Below are positions 1-7,074 of a stretch of DNA of 16,943 nucleotides, piece by piece. Numbering within the stretch: position 1 is the stretch's first letter; each line of letters starts with the position of its first letter. The notes under the pieces were generated by a model. That model did not search any database. It was not told where the DNA came from and saw only the letters and a program-made list of their open reading frames with translations. A program made the translations under genes and the position numbers. The stretch is taken from contig SDOA01000093.1 of assembly GCA_004524595.1 (NCBI GenBank), forward strand, positions 1-16,943. Reading direction: 5' to 3'. The stretch is from Candidatus Thorarchaeota archaeon. Its GTDB lineage: Archaea; Asgardarchaeota; Thorarchaeia; Thorarchaeales; Thorarchaeaceae.

Positions 1-1077
1 CGGAGCGAGTTTGCGTTCTTACAGGGCATTTTCGGAATAATCGTCTTTGGTGTCTTCTTCATAGCATGGTTTGCTGATGCCTATGGAAGAAGGGCTGGGA
101 TAATGGTCTTGGTACTTACAATGGGGATTCCATCAATCCTCATAGTATTCCTTTCTATAAACGTCTACATTTTCCTGCTACTGTACTCAGTAGTGATTAT
201 GGCAACAACCTCGAATCTATGGGAAGTGCCTGTTTCAGAGGAGGCTCCTGCAAAGAGCCGAGGGCTCTATGGAAGCACTGCTTTTCTCATTGGAGTCATC
301 CCATTATATGCAATTTTAGGAACACGCATCATCGATAGCTTTGGTTGGGTGTGGGGCTATGGTGTGATGTTCTTCTTGATGTTGATACTCATGGTTCTTC
401 TATACTTCATGAAAGAACCCCAGAGATGGAAAGACTCTGTTGAGGCAAGGCAAAATCTTAGACTTGGTGTAATGCAAGCACTAAGGAAGCTGAGAAAGGA
501 AGATCGGAAATACATCATAATAGCAACAATAGTCTACCTAGCTTGGACAATTTCCTTCAAGATGGCAACAACATTTGGTGGAGAATATTTTGTGCAAGTA
601 CTTAATTACACTGATGATGAATTCAACTCAATCCTGACGATAGCAGGACTACTCCTTCCAGTGAGTGCCTTGATTTCTGGGATTCTACTCGACAAAGGTG
701 GAAGGAACTTAGTACTTGTATTGGGTTCATTGGGTTCGGTTGTCAGCCTGGCAGCGTTAGGTCTGACGGGATTGCCGATCACATATCAACTAGCTTACTT
801 CTTTATGGCGATGGTCCTAGCGTGGATCTATGTCTATCTTGCTGAGATATTCACCACAGAAGTGAGGTCTACGAGTATAGGTGTCTGCGTCACGGGGGCA
901 CGATTGGGCTACGTTGTCGGGCCTCTGCTCTCATCGTTATTGATATCAATGTTTCCGGTGATGAACGGGTTTTGGATATTTGCTGGAGTATTGATGCTCA
1001 TACCTCTCTTCACACTGCTTGCAAGACCGCTTGAAACAAAAGGAAAAACGCTTGAAGAAATAGAGATTGAGAGATAA
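1..1077 (+). CDS. Major facilitator superfamily transporter, 5' end missing
   Basis: The reading frame is open from the first base of the window and ends at TAA 1075-1077, so 358 residues of the C-terminal part are visible. Near the visible start (residues 25-33) is ADAYGRRAG, the loop 2-3 'motif A' typical of MFS carriers; a second, partial version, LLDKGGRNL, lies in the C-terminal half. EIFTTEVRSTSIGV before the last helices resembles the motif found in sugar/organic-acid MFS members. About ten hydrophobic helices are seen, split by a charged central loop (around residues 136-175), as expected for a 12-helix carrier lacking its first two helices. It should move a small solute across the cytoplasmic membrane; the substrate cannot be read from sequence. 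The protein ends in a charged tail rich in Glu and Lys. The family is clear; the true start lies outside the window. Confidence 0.9.
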   Translation, partial: RSEFAFLQGIFGIIVFGVFFIAWFADAYGRRAGIMVLVLTMGIPSILIVFLSINVYIFLLLYSVVIMATTSNLWEVPVSEEAPAKSRGLYGSTAFLIGVIPLYAILGTRIIDSFGWVWGYGVMFFLMLILMVLLYFMKEPQRWKDSVEARQNLRLGVMQALRKLRKEDRKYIIIATIVYLAWTISFKMATTFGGEYFVQVLNYTDDEFNSILTIAGLLLPVSALISGILLDKGGRNLVLVLGSLGSVVSLAALGLTGLPITYQLAYFFMAMVLAWIYVYLAEIFTTEVRSTSIGVCVTGARLGYVVGPLLSSLLISMFPVMNGFWIFAGVLMLIPLFTLLARPLETKGKTLEEIEIER

Positions 1078-1086
1078 TTCCAACGT

Positions 1087-1120
1087 AATGTTGAGGAGTA
1101 TTAGATGATTCCTCAACATT
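1087..1120 (+). terminator. Strong hairpin after the MFS gene
   Basis: AATGTTGAGGA (1087-1097) is perfectly inverted as TCCTCAACATT (1110-1120), an 11-bp stem that can gain two inner pairs, with a loop of about 10 bases. It starts 10 bases after the MFS stop codon and is followed by the pyrimidine-rich TCTTTCCTTC. It is probably a transcript 3'-end structure. There is no long uninterrupted T run, so whether it terminates on its own is uncertain. Confidence 0.6.
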
Positions 1121-1195
1121 TCTTTCCTTCGTTCATATTGAAATACGAACGTTTCTTCTATATTTCTTATATCGAAAAGAGTGTGGATAGTAGTC

Positions 1196-1246
1196 AATAT
1201 ATATGCGCTAAGAATTCACTTTCTTCTCATGATGACGGGATAGGAG
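1196..1246 (+). promoter_or_regulatory. Probable TATA box and ribosome binding site for the 1256 gene
   Basis: AATATATAT at 1196-1204 is a good archaeal TATA-like box; it predicts transcription starting near 1226-1230 and a leader of about 28 bases. AGGAG at 1242-1246 lies 9 bases before TTG 1256. An in-frame ATG at 1229 is followed by TAG at 1241, so TTG 1256 is the first usable start that has a ribosome binding site. Confidence 0.5.
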
Positions 1247-1255
1247 CAGTACAGT

Positions 1256-3502
1256 TTGAATATACGATTTCATTTAACGAGAACTGGCATTGGACTATTG
1301 GTAGCATTACTGTTATGTATTCTAATAGTCCTTAGCAATCCACCTTGGGACACGCCAGGTGCAGCAACAGCCTATTATTCCATCCTCGCATTTCTAAGTG
1401 TGACAATAACAGCGAGTATTGCCAATAGAATTCGGATTGATCCTTCAGCATCAAACAACGTCCTCTTTGCAGGTACCGGATACGCTTCAATTATCTTTGC
1501 AGGTGCAGCAATCTTCTATATTCTCACAGGAGAAACTCCAGTAATTCATACTCAATCATCTGGGATTTTCCTCAATCTAGTTGCTCTAACTACAACAGGT
1601 ATCATAATGGTTCTCTATGCTACACTCGATAACATTTCACTTAAAGAGGATTCAAGATGGGAAAACAGATCTACATCATTGATCATAATTATAATCTCAG
1701 TAGCTATCTTTGTTGGGCTCATGCTTGTTGTCAGGCAACCAATTGTGGATATTTATTTTCAAATTGCAGGATATTTCGTAGGAGCAATTGCAGTCATCGT
1801 TTTCATTTTAGCAGCAATCCAGATGTTTAGAAATAGAGGGCGGGTGTCATCTAGTGATCCGTATAGAATGATTGTATCATTCCTGTTCTTTGCAGGAGCT
1901 TCAGCCAATCATACACGTATACTTGCTGCACCATCATCAGAGTGGATTCTCTCTATCTTACTAATGGGTTTAGGTTTGATTATTGCCAATATTGCAATCA
2001 GCTATCCATTCCTTCTGGACATTGGTGTACATGACAATATTGCATATGGAGTCACAATAATTACGGGCCTATTTTCAGTTGCTCCCTTCATCTTGTCGCA
2101 AGTCATTGAAATGATAATTGGGAGCGGAATGATCGTTGAGATAGGTGCAACTATTCTGGTGCATTTTGGAGGAGCTGTCCTGGCAGGGCTATCTGCGTTT
2201 TCACTCTATGTTAAATTGAAAAGTAAAACCTCTCCCGGACAGGTAGCAATAATCGTCCTACTTATCTACTGGATGATATCAGAGATTGCTATTGTGGTTA
2301 CACACTTCACACCAATCTATGGATTTAACTCTGAAACACAAGTCACGTATATAGCTGGAAGTATTATCTCTGCAACTATTCTAATCATTGCAGTTCAATC
2401 AGTTCTAAACCCAACTCGTTTCAGATATGAGAATATGAAGAATCTTTTCATGATCAGCATTATAGGTTCGTCAAGTGTGATAATTTTTGGTGAGTATGCT
2501 CGACTTCTGATATATTCTGCATTACCAGATATGCCCAGAGGTCTTATAGGATCTTCAATAATGTTAGGAATGAGCTATATTGCACTCTATGCTTTATTGA
2601 CCTATATCCTACTACTGACAGGGTCCTCTGGAGGCGAGTTAAGCTTTGGCTCAATTGGTGCAGCTCTTGCCTCAGTCTGGCTCATTGTCATAATTCTCAA
2701 GACAAATTTCGGATATGCAACAGCAGGGTGGTGGGTCGCGGAAGCTATCATGTTCTGTGCAGTAGTGTTCTTCGCCATTCTCACACTTCACATGTATCTT
2801 ACAGCGAGCAAAGAATATGAACGGGCAGTTCCAGCAGCAACTGCATTTTCACATATATTATCAGAGACCATTGTACAACACCAAGAGGCTGCAATCGACA
2901 GACTAACTGAATTGACAAGTGAAGCACAGACAAGTGAGAAACGATTGGATCTATTAGCCAGTAGTCTCCATGAGATTTCTCAGGCAAATGAATTCGCTAA
3001 ATATATACAGGCGTTAGTGACTGAAAGCAAATTTGTACGTGAAGACTTGGAATCTGTAAATCTGATGAATGTTCTAACCAGTGCTATGAATCGTCTGAAG
3101 ATCCCAAAACAATTTCTAAAAATCAAAGAAGAGAGAGAGGACCTTCACACGAAATATGTCTTGGCGAACAACCTTCTTGTTGAGGTCTTTTATTACCTAC
3201 TTATGGGTATCTCAAAGCGAATAGGGACAATAGGACTCATAGGAGTAGACATCTCAGAACTTGACATCACCCCTGAAAAACAGCTTGAGATTACATTCGA
3301 TATTGTTGTCAAATCAGACAATGTTAACGAAAGAATCGGGCTTGTCAAGAGATATTCACAGAATCACTCAATGGATGTTATCGAGTTTGCCTATTCAAGG
3401 CGTATCCTTGGTCTATTTTCAGGGAACATGCATTGGAACACTGAACTGATATCGAATCAAGACATTCTCATCACCGTGAAGATGATTTTGGACTCGGTAT
3501 AG
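1256..3502 (+). CDS. Polytopic membrane protein with degenerate histidine-kinase-like C-terminus
   Basis: This 748-residue protein starts at TTG with AGGAG 9 bases upstream. Residues about 10-515 form roughly 16 hydrophobic helices with short loops. Residues about 520-748 are soluble. They begin with a helical, coiled-coil-like stretch (530-600) containing SSLHEISQ with His572 where a phospho-accepting His could sit, then LESVNLMNVL, which matches the segment linking the two kinase domains. ANNLLVEVFYYLLMGISKR (637-655) aligns by eye with the kinase N box, but Tyr647 and Gly651 stand where Asn is expected. No DxGxG nucleotide-binding motif is present. The end, with SRRILGLFSGNMHW and a final beta strand, resembles the last part of a kinase ATPase domain. 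I infer a signalling protein whose kinase domain is probably inactive. No response regulator is adjacent. The membrane part could be a sensor or a transporter; I do not recognise its family. Confidence 0.75.
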   Translation: MNIRFHLTRTGIGLLVALLLCILIVLSNPPWDTPGAATAYYSILAFLSVTITASIANRIRIDPSASNNVLFAGTGYASIIFAGAAIFYILTGETPVIHTQSSGIFLNLVALTTTGIIMVLYATLDNISLKEDSRWENRSTSLIIIIISVAIFVGLMLVVRQPIVDIYFQIAGYFVGAIAVIVFILAAIQMFRNRGRVSSSDPYRMIVSFLFFAGASANHTRILAAPSSEWILSILLMGLGLIIANIAISYPFLLDIGVHDNIAYGVTIITGLFSVAPFILSQVIEMIIGSGMIVEIGATILVHFGGAVLAGLSAFSLYVKLKSKTSPGQVAIIVLLIYWMISEIAIVVTHFTPIYGFNSETQVTYIAGSIISATILIIAVQSVLNPTRFRYENMKNLFMISIIGSSSVIIFGEYARLLIYSALPDMPRGLIGSSIMLGMSYIALYALLTYILLLTGSSGGELSFGSIGAALASVWLIVIILKTNFGYATAGWWVAEAIMFCAVVFFAILTLHMYLTASKEYERAVPAATAFSHILSETIVQHQEAAIDRLTELTSEAQTSEKRLDLLASSLHEISQANEFAKYIQALVTESKFVREDLESVNLMNVLTSAMNRLKIPKQFLKIKEEREDLHTKYVLANNLLVEVFYYLLMGISKRIGTIGLIGVDISELDITPEKQLEITFDIVVKSDNVNERIGLVKRYSQNHSMDVIEFAYSRRILGLFSGNMHWNTELISNQDILITVKMILDSV

Positions 3503-3527
3503 ATTACCAACAATATCCAATGATATT

Positions 3528-3764
3528 CTACGAATTTTTAGAACTCTCCAGGATCTCTTCGAGACCAAGTCCCATCATCAAGAGACCCAGAAAGACAAAA
3601 ACAAGAGTCCAAGTAGACATCCCGATGAATGCACTCTCATATGGCCATAATATTCTCCCTTCGAATAGCATTTTGACAAAGGATAGTACAGGAAAGAGTG
3701 CAGTAACTCCACCAAATGCAAATAGAAAAGGTCCTGTTAGACCCAACCTCTTCTTTTGTCCCAT
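3528..3764 (-). CDS. Small two-helix membrane protein, unknown function
   Basis: This 78-residue protein begins MGQKKRLGLTG and ends EEILESSKNS. Two hydrophobic segments (about residues 9-30 and 46-66) flank a short loop, with basic residues before the first helix and acidic ones after the second. I chose ATG 3764 because GGGG (3774-3777) lies 9 bases upstream. A GTG at 3824 in the same frame would add 20 residues and could be leaderless, since an A/T-rich TATA-like stretch lies just upstream. The gene converges on the 1256-3502 gene with 25 bases between the stops. The terminator at 3924-3957 separates it from the caspase-like gene upstream, so it should have its own promoter. I do not recognise a family. 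A plus-strand open frame over the same bases has no hydrophobic pattern and was rejected. Confidence 0.55.
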   Translation of the reverse strand: MGQKKRLGLTGPFLFAFGGVTALFPVLSFVKMLFEGRILWPYESAFIGMSTWTLVFVFLGLLMMGLGLEEILESSKNS

Positions 3765-3838
3765 AATCAGAAACCCCAATCCCCCTTCTCGTGAATGAAT
3801 ATAATATCTTTCATTCTTTAGCACTCTTAGAATAATAA

Positions 3839-3856
3839 TTTTAAAATATTTTTATC
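3839..3856 (-). promoter_or_regulatory. A/T-rich TATA-like promoter of the small membrane protein
   Basis: Read on the minus strand, these bases form AAAAATATTTTAAAA with A/T flanks. A TATA box centred near 3847 would start transcription around 3822, which gives a leader of about 58 bases to ATG 3764 or a leaderless GTG at 3824. The call rests on base composition and position only. Confidence 0.35.
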
Positions 3857-3923
3857 TAAATCTTCAGATACAGTGTTCATTTCATACTCCTAGAAATACG
3901 ATTATCTCCAGTTAGAGATGTGG

Positions 3924-3957
3924 AAAAAAAAAAGAATGGTGAGAGTAATCTCACCAT
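3924..3957 (-). terminator. Hairpin plus T10 terminator overlapping the caspase-like stop codon
   Basis: ATGGTGAGA (3936-3944) and TCTCACCAT (3949-3957) form a perfect 9-bp stem with a 4-base loop. On the minus strand the stem is followed by TTC and ten consecutive T (complement of A 3924-3933), the form of an intrinsic terminator. The TGA stop (3951-3953), the Trp codon before it and one base of the preceding codon lie inside the stem. Confidence 0.8.
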
Positions 3958-4829
3958 AGGAGGAACGCGTGTTCTGGATCGCCATCATATTCTTGGGGGT
4001 GATGTGCACCTCCCTTGAATGGATAGGCGGCTGCAGCAATATCAAAGGCAAGCTCCATCTCAGTGCGAGAATCAGAACCAAAGATATTGATGAGAGTATA
4101 TTCTAGGAAGAAGTATGTCCACATTCCATTACTATACTCACCAGCATCCCAACCCATGCCCATTATATCACAGGTTGCTGCAACATAGACATGTTCAGAA
4201 TTTTGCATGCTCATCAGGTCATCACCAAAACCACCAGCAAAGCAATGGTCGATGAATACAAAGATTTGGCTAGCAATAGATAGTTCTAGAATAGCTGCAA
4301 CTTCAATATCCCAAAAATATCCGTCATCTCCATCTTCACCTTCAGTGATGTCCCACATACACAACAGACTGCTCCCTCGGCTATCACCTGAACCGTGTCC
4401 AGATGTTATGAAGGCAATTGTATCTTTTGGTCCAGCTTTTGAGACCATATCGAGAAGCGCAAGCTTGACATTGTACTCAGTGGCTAGTCCATCGTATTTG
4501 GGGTAGAAGCTTGTGTGATCACCAAGAATGATAATCTCATCGTAGCCAATATCAGATAGATAATAATACCAATCATTTGCGTCGTCATCACAGTATCTCA
4601 GATCACTTATTGCTTTGTAATCACTAATACCAACAACAACGGCATAATGTTTTGGTCTATTAATTGCCTGTTGATATGAGATCACATATTCATCAAATAT
4701 GACTGAACTATCCAATCCAATTTCACTCATATCACGGTCCGCAAGTATTGATATTCCTAGTGGAACCATTGCTACAAGCATTCCACACAGCAACATCATA
4801 CCGATAAGGTAGACACTTACTCTCTTCAT
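3951..4829 (-). CDS. Membrane-anchored caspase-like (C14 family) cysteine protease
   Basis: This is a 292-residue caspase/metacaspase-type peptidase. Residues 6-30 form a hydrophobic signal peptide or membrane anchor after MKRVS. The caspase fold follows: HYAVVVGISDY (61-71) is the first core strand, DDDANDW (81-87) the usual acidic helix start, TSGHGSGD (142-149) gives catalytic His145, and FIDHCFAGGF (192-201) gives catalytic Cys196. Both catalytic residues are present, so it should be active. Caspase-fold enzymes cut peptide bonds after Asp, Arg or Lys depending on subfamily; the specificity here is not evident. The N-terminal hydrophobic segment would place the catalytic domain outside the cytoplasm, where an intracellular death role is unlikely. 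GGAG lies 8 bases before ATG 4829, and a 5-codon leader frame overlaps this start. A terminator overlaps the stop, so the gene is probably monocistronic apart from that leader. Confidence 0.88.
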   Translation of the reverse strand: MKRVSVYLIGMMLLCGMLVAMVPLGISILADRDMSEIGLDSSVIFDEYVISYQQAINRPKHYAVVVGISDYKAISDLRYCDDDANDWYYYLSDIGYDEIIILGDHTSFYPKYDGLATEYNVKLALLDMVSKAGPKDTIAFITSGHGSGDSRGSSLLCMWDITEGEDGDDGYFWDIEVAAILELSIASQIFVFIDHCFAGGFGDDLMSMQNSEHVYVAATCDIMGMGWDAGEYSNGMWTYFFLEYTLINIFGSDSRTEMELAFDIAAAAYPFKGGAHHPQEYDGDPEHAFLLW

Positions 4830-4881
4830 ATCTCACACTCCATTGTAGTTTTTCTCCTTCATAGAAATGCAACTACATTGG
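4826..4881 (-). promoter_or_regulatory. Leader of caspase-like gene: mini-cistron and inverted repeat
   Basis: On the minus strand AAGGAG (4859-4854) lies 10 bases before an ATG at 4843 that opens a 5-codon frame, Met-Glu-Cys-Glu-Ile. Its TGA (4828-4826) overlaps the protease start as ATGA, the classic arrangement for translational coupling. The arms 4840-4850 and 4871-4881 are inverted copies with one mismatch in 11, and could form a hairpin covering the mini-cistron start and part of the protease GGAG. A TATA-like TAATATAC lies at 4897-4904. Function is inferred from layout alone. Confidence 0.35.
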
Positions 4882-5151
4882 AGACCAATAAAGAACGTAT
4901 ATTAGATACTCTTTGAAAGCGTGACTTACTTTTTTAAAAATAGAATCTCTTGTCTTTCAAAATAAAATGGTTGCTATAGGCCGTTCTACCGATATATAAA
5001 CACTCTTTCAAAGCATTATGTTAGGAATTTATTTTCAAGATGTGTATTGATTCGAGTTTTTGGAACATATATTAATAATCAATTAGTGATTCTAAGATTA
5101 TATCTAGCTACTCTGATTAATAGAATATTTTCTAGGTAAATAATTGATGAT
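4830..5151. other. 322-base gene-free A/T-rich interval
   Basis: No convincing coding frame or structured RNA gene is visible. The right-hand part lies beyond the 3' end of the phosphodiesterase gene and the left-hand part holds the leader and probable promoter of the caspase-like gene. CTTTGAAAG (4911-4919) and CTTTCAAAG (5003-5011) are inverted copies in similar context (ACTCTTTGAAAGC, ACTCTTTCAAAGC). GATATATAAA (4991-5000) is TATA-like on both strands but lacks an obvious gene to drive. Confidence 0.5.
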
Positions 5152-6294
5152 CTAGCAATCAAATACACAAAGAGGCAAAAGCATTTCATTAGAGCTTATC
5201 CCGCCGTGATGACCTTTCATAATAAGTGGTTCGAAACCAGGAAAGCAATTGATTATGGCATGACCTTCACGAAAGATAAGAGTAAAGTCTCCCACACGAT
5301 CATAAAGACGTGGATGACGGTCATAAAGACCAAACCAGTTATCTTCTATCAAATCATCACTCGAATGAAGCTCACATGCATGTCCAAATCTGGTCTGAAC
5401 ATATCTTTCGAATTGTGTAATTTTCGAGGGACGAACGTACGCATAAACGGTTCGAGTGTCACCGCATAGAGGTAAGACAAGACAGTCTTCAAAATCCGGG
5501 TGGTCATGAGTATAGATCACATGGGACTTGTCCACATCATTGAAGCCATGATCACTTGTCACAATGAGTTTCGTATTTGTTCCCTCTAATGATTCAACAA
5601 GAGATCTCAAGTGATTATCAAACTCTTTTAGCTCCCGTTGAGACTCTTCACTTCTGGAACCGAGTACATGCGCAGATGCATCGAATCGTGGCCAGTAACC
5701 ATAGATATAGCTCCTGGATGTAGAATTGGATACAGCTTTCTTAATCTGTTCAAAGAATTGGCCTAAATCTGAATACCTGCTGCGATTTGCGTTTTTGGCA
5801 AGATTCTTAGTAAATACAGAATCGGAGATTTGGTCTGGTAGTATAAGAGAATAATTTTTACCCAAAGATTCGAATACAGAGTTACTACTGATGACATTCG
5901 AGATTTCACTTCCAATAAGATTGTAATCAATAGTATTACTATATGGTAGAATGCGAGAGACTACACCATATTCTCTGAGATGTACAAACCAACCTGTTAC
6001 ACCATGTTGCTGTGGAGCCAGACCAGTCATAATAGAGGTGATTGCAGAACCTGTAGAAGGTAAAAACACCGAGGTCATTGAATCTTTTAGATTTCTATGT
6101 AATAGTGAAGTAGGAGCGTATGTCTTGAGGTAGTTATGACCGACACCATCGATGATCAAGAGGATGACATTGCTAGCCTCTTCCATATCATCTAATGATT
6201 TGCTCTCTAGAGGTGAATACGTACTTTGGATATCAAAAGATTTAGCAATAGAGGCTATTAGATTCACAAGAGACTTTCGATAATTCGGCTTCAT
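5152..6294 (-). CDS. Alkaline phosphatase superfamily phosphodiesterase/nucleotide pyrophosphatase-like
   Basis: This 380-residue cytoplasmic protein (no signal peptide) has the full metal-site pattern of the alkaline phosphatase superfamily. Asp49 lies in ILLIIDGVGH, Ser80/Thr81 in LPSTGSAITS mark the nucleophile region before TGLAPQQHG (90-98), Asp205 and His209 in RFDASAH form the second site, Asp248-His249 lie in TSDHG, and His363 in GHHGG is the last ligand. The order and spacing match the type I phosphodiesterase/nucleotide pyrophosphatase branch (PF01663-like), with the archaeal form STxxxxTSxxTGxxPxxHG. Members hydrolyse phosphodiester, pyrophosphate or phosphonate bonds using two metal ions, usually zinc; the substrate here is unknown. 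The start is ATG 6294 with GGAGG (6303-6307) 8 bases upstream. A perfect 9-bp inverted repeat lies directly before that site. The preceding minus-strand gene ends 79 bases upstream, so read-through is possible but a separate promoter is likely. Confidence 0.88.
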   Translation of the reverse strand: MKPNYRKSLVNLIASIAKSFDIQSTYSPLESKSLDDMEEASNVILLIIDGVGHNYLKTYAPTSLLHRNLKDSMTSVFLPSTGSAITSIMTGLAPQQHGVTGWFVHLREYGVVSRILPYSNTIDYNLIGSEISNVISSNSVFESLGKNYSLILPDQISDSVFTKNLAKNANRSRYSDLGQFFEQIKKAVSNSTSRSYIYGYWPRFDASAHVLGSRSEESQRELKEFDNHLRSLVESLEGTNTKLIVTSDHGFNDVDKSHVIYTHDHPDFEDCLVLPLCGDTRTVYAYVRPSKITQFERYVQTRFGHACELHSSDDLIEDNWFGLYDRHPRLYDRVGDFTLIFREGHAIINCFPGFEPLIMKGHHGGISSNEMLLPLCVFDC

Positions 6295-6302
6295 CGTATT
6301 AT

Positions 6303-6337
6303 CCTCCGATTGTGACTTCTGCTAAGAGAGTCACAAT
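6303..6337 (-). promoter_or_regulatory. Inverted repeat next to the phosphodiesterase ribosome binding site
   Basis: ATTGTGACT (6309-6317) and AGTCACAAT (6329-6337) are perfect inverted copies around an 11-base spacer. One base separates the repeat from GGAGG (6303-6307). On the minus strand a weak TATA-like ATTAATAC lies just upstream (about 6340-6347), so the repeat would straddle the transcription start, where archaeal repressors often bind. It could instead be a hairpin ending the upstream transcript, but no T run follows. Confidence 0.4.
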
Positions 6338-6373
6338 AGTATTAATGTATTGAAGACTTGGTAATTGCTCCAA

Positions 6374-6928
6374 TTATTCACTCTTATAATCCTGGGAGAA
6401 CCGATCTTCAATCCAATTCATGACATCATTATCATCCATGGTTGATGGTCTGCTTGGTTTTCCTACACCCTGTTCTCTTCTTTTTTCCATCTCAGCGGAA
6501 AGATCGTTCTCTTGTAAAATATTGCCATTCTCGATTTCCAGTTCAATGACGGTCTCGAATGATTCTACACTCTGAAAACCCATATGAACGTACATGCTTG
6601 AGATGAAGTCTTTTCCAAGCAAGAGTTTACCGCTAAATTTTGTTTTTATCTTCAGATCCTCGTAAAGATGACTGAATCCGAAATCCCCTGGAGTTGGTTC
6701 TACTCCATTAATTTGAGTTGCATTTGGAGTGTTGACATTCATCTGCTCGAGAATTAACTCTCCATTGATACAATCATATAGCATCTGAAAACCTCTCCAA
6801 CAGGCGGTTGTTGCAGGTCTCGTACTAATGTCAAAATCTTCTGGAGTAAAGAGACCCTCACCATCTATACCTATAAGATTGTATAGTTCACTTTTATATC
6901 GAATAGCATCAGCAATTTGTCCAGTCAT
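6374..6928 (-). CDS. Conserved protein of unknown function with TGQ...TACWRGF motifs
   Basis: This is a soluble protein of 184 residues when started at ATG 6928. An in-frame GTG three codons upstream (6937) forms part of a GTGAT that better serves as ribosome binding site, and related proteins as I recall them begin M-T-G-Q. It opens MTGQIADAIRYKSELYNLIG, then GEGLFTPEDF, TACWRGFQMLYD (about 41-52), a repeat of short strands, FSGKLLLGKDF and MYVHMGFQ (about 109-121). The C-terminus is charged and probably disordered. This pattern resembles an uncharacterised family I recall from cyanobacteria and actinobacteria; no enzyme activity is known to me. No catalytic motif or membrane segment is visible. 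The gene is transcribed away from the large nuclease gene and precedes the phosphodiesterase on the same strand. Confidence 0.75.
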   Translation of the reverse strand: MTGQIADAIRYKSELYNLIGIDGEGLFTPEDFDISTRPATTACWRGFQMLYDCINGELILEQMNVNTPNATQINGVEPTPGDFGFSHLYEDLKIKTKFSGKLLLGKDFISSMYVHMGFQSVESFETVIELEIENGNILQENDLSAEMEKRREQGVGKPSRPSTMDDNDVMNWIEDRFSQDYKSE

Positions 6929-7074
6929 TATAATCACATAGTTAAATTTACACTTGCATTCCTGAAGTAGATACGTAAGAACTTTAGTAGTAGATAAATA
7001 TTCATGAAAACAAGTTTGGTAACGTTCTGAGTTGATTTAATATCAGTCATCATTTCCAAGTGGAGATTCATCTG
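6929..7074. promoter_or_regulatory. Divergent promoter region
   Basis: This 146-base A/T-rich gap separates two divergent genes and should hold both promoters. On the plus strand TTTAATAT (about 7036-7043) is TATA-like and GTGGAG (7060-7065) is the ribosome binding site for ATG 7075. On the minus strand AATATTTATC (about 6993-7003) is the best TATA candidate. I see no convincing operator. Confidence 0.35.

Noticed and set aside
1105..1335. 76-codon plus-strand frame before the polytopic protein
   Set aside because: It begins in the terminator hairpin, overlaps the next gene in another frame and shows no recognisable composition.
3512..3527. AATATC-CAAT-GATATT hairpin between convergent genes
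   Set aside because: Only 6 A/T-rich pairs; expected by chance in such sequence and not followed by a T run.
3520..3798. 92-codon plus-strand frame opposite the small membrane protein
   Set aside because: It has no hydrophobic or motif pattern and is rich in Pro, Arg, Lys and Ser, as expected for the antisense of a membrane protein. The minus frame gives two clean helices.
4991..5000. TATA-like GATATATAAA as a plus-strand promoter
   Set aside because: The only plus-strand frame downstream (5206-5469) is the antisense shadow of the well-supported phosphodiesterase gene.
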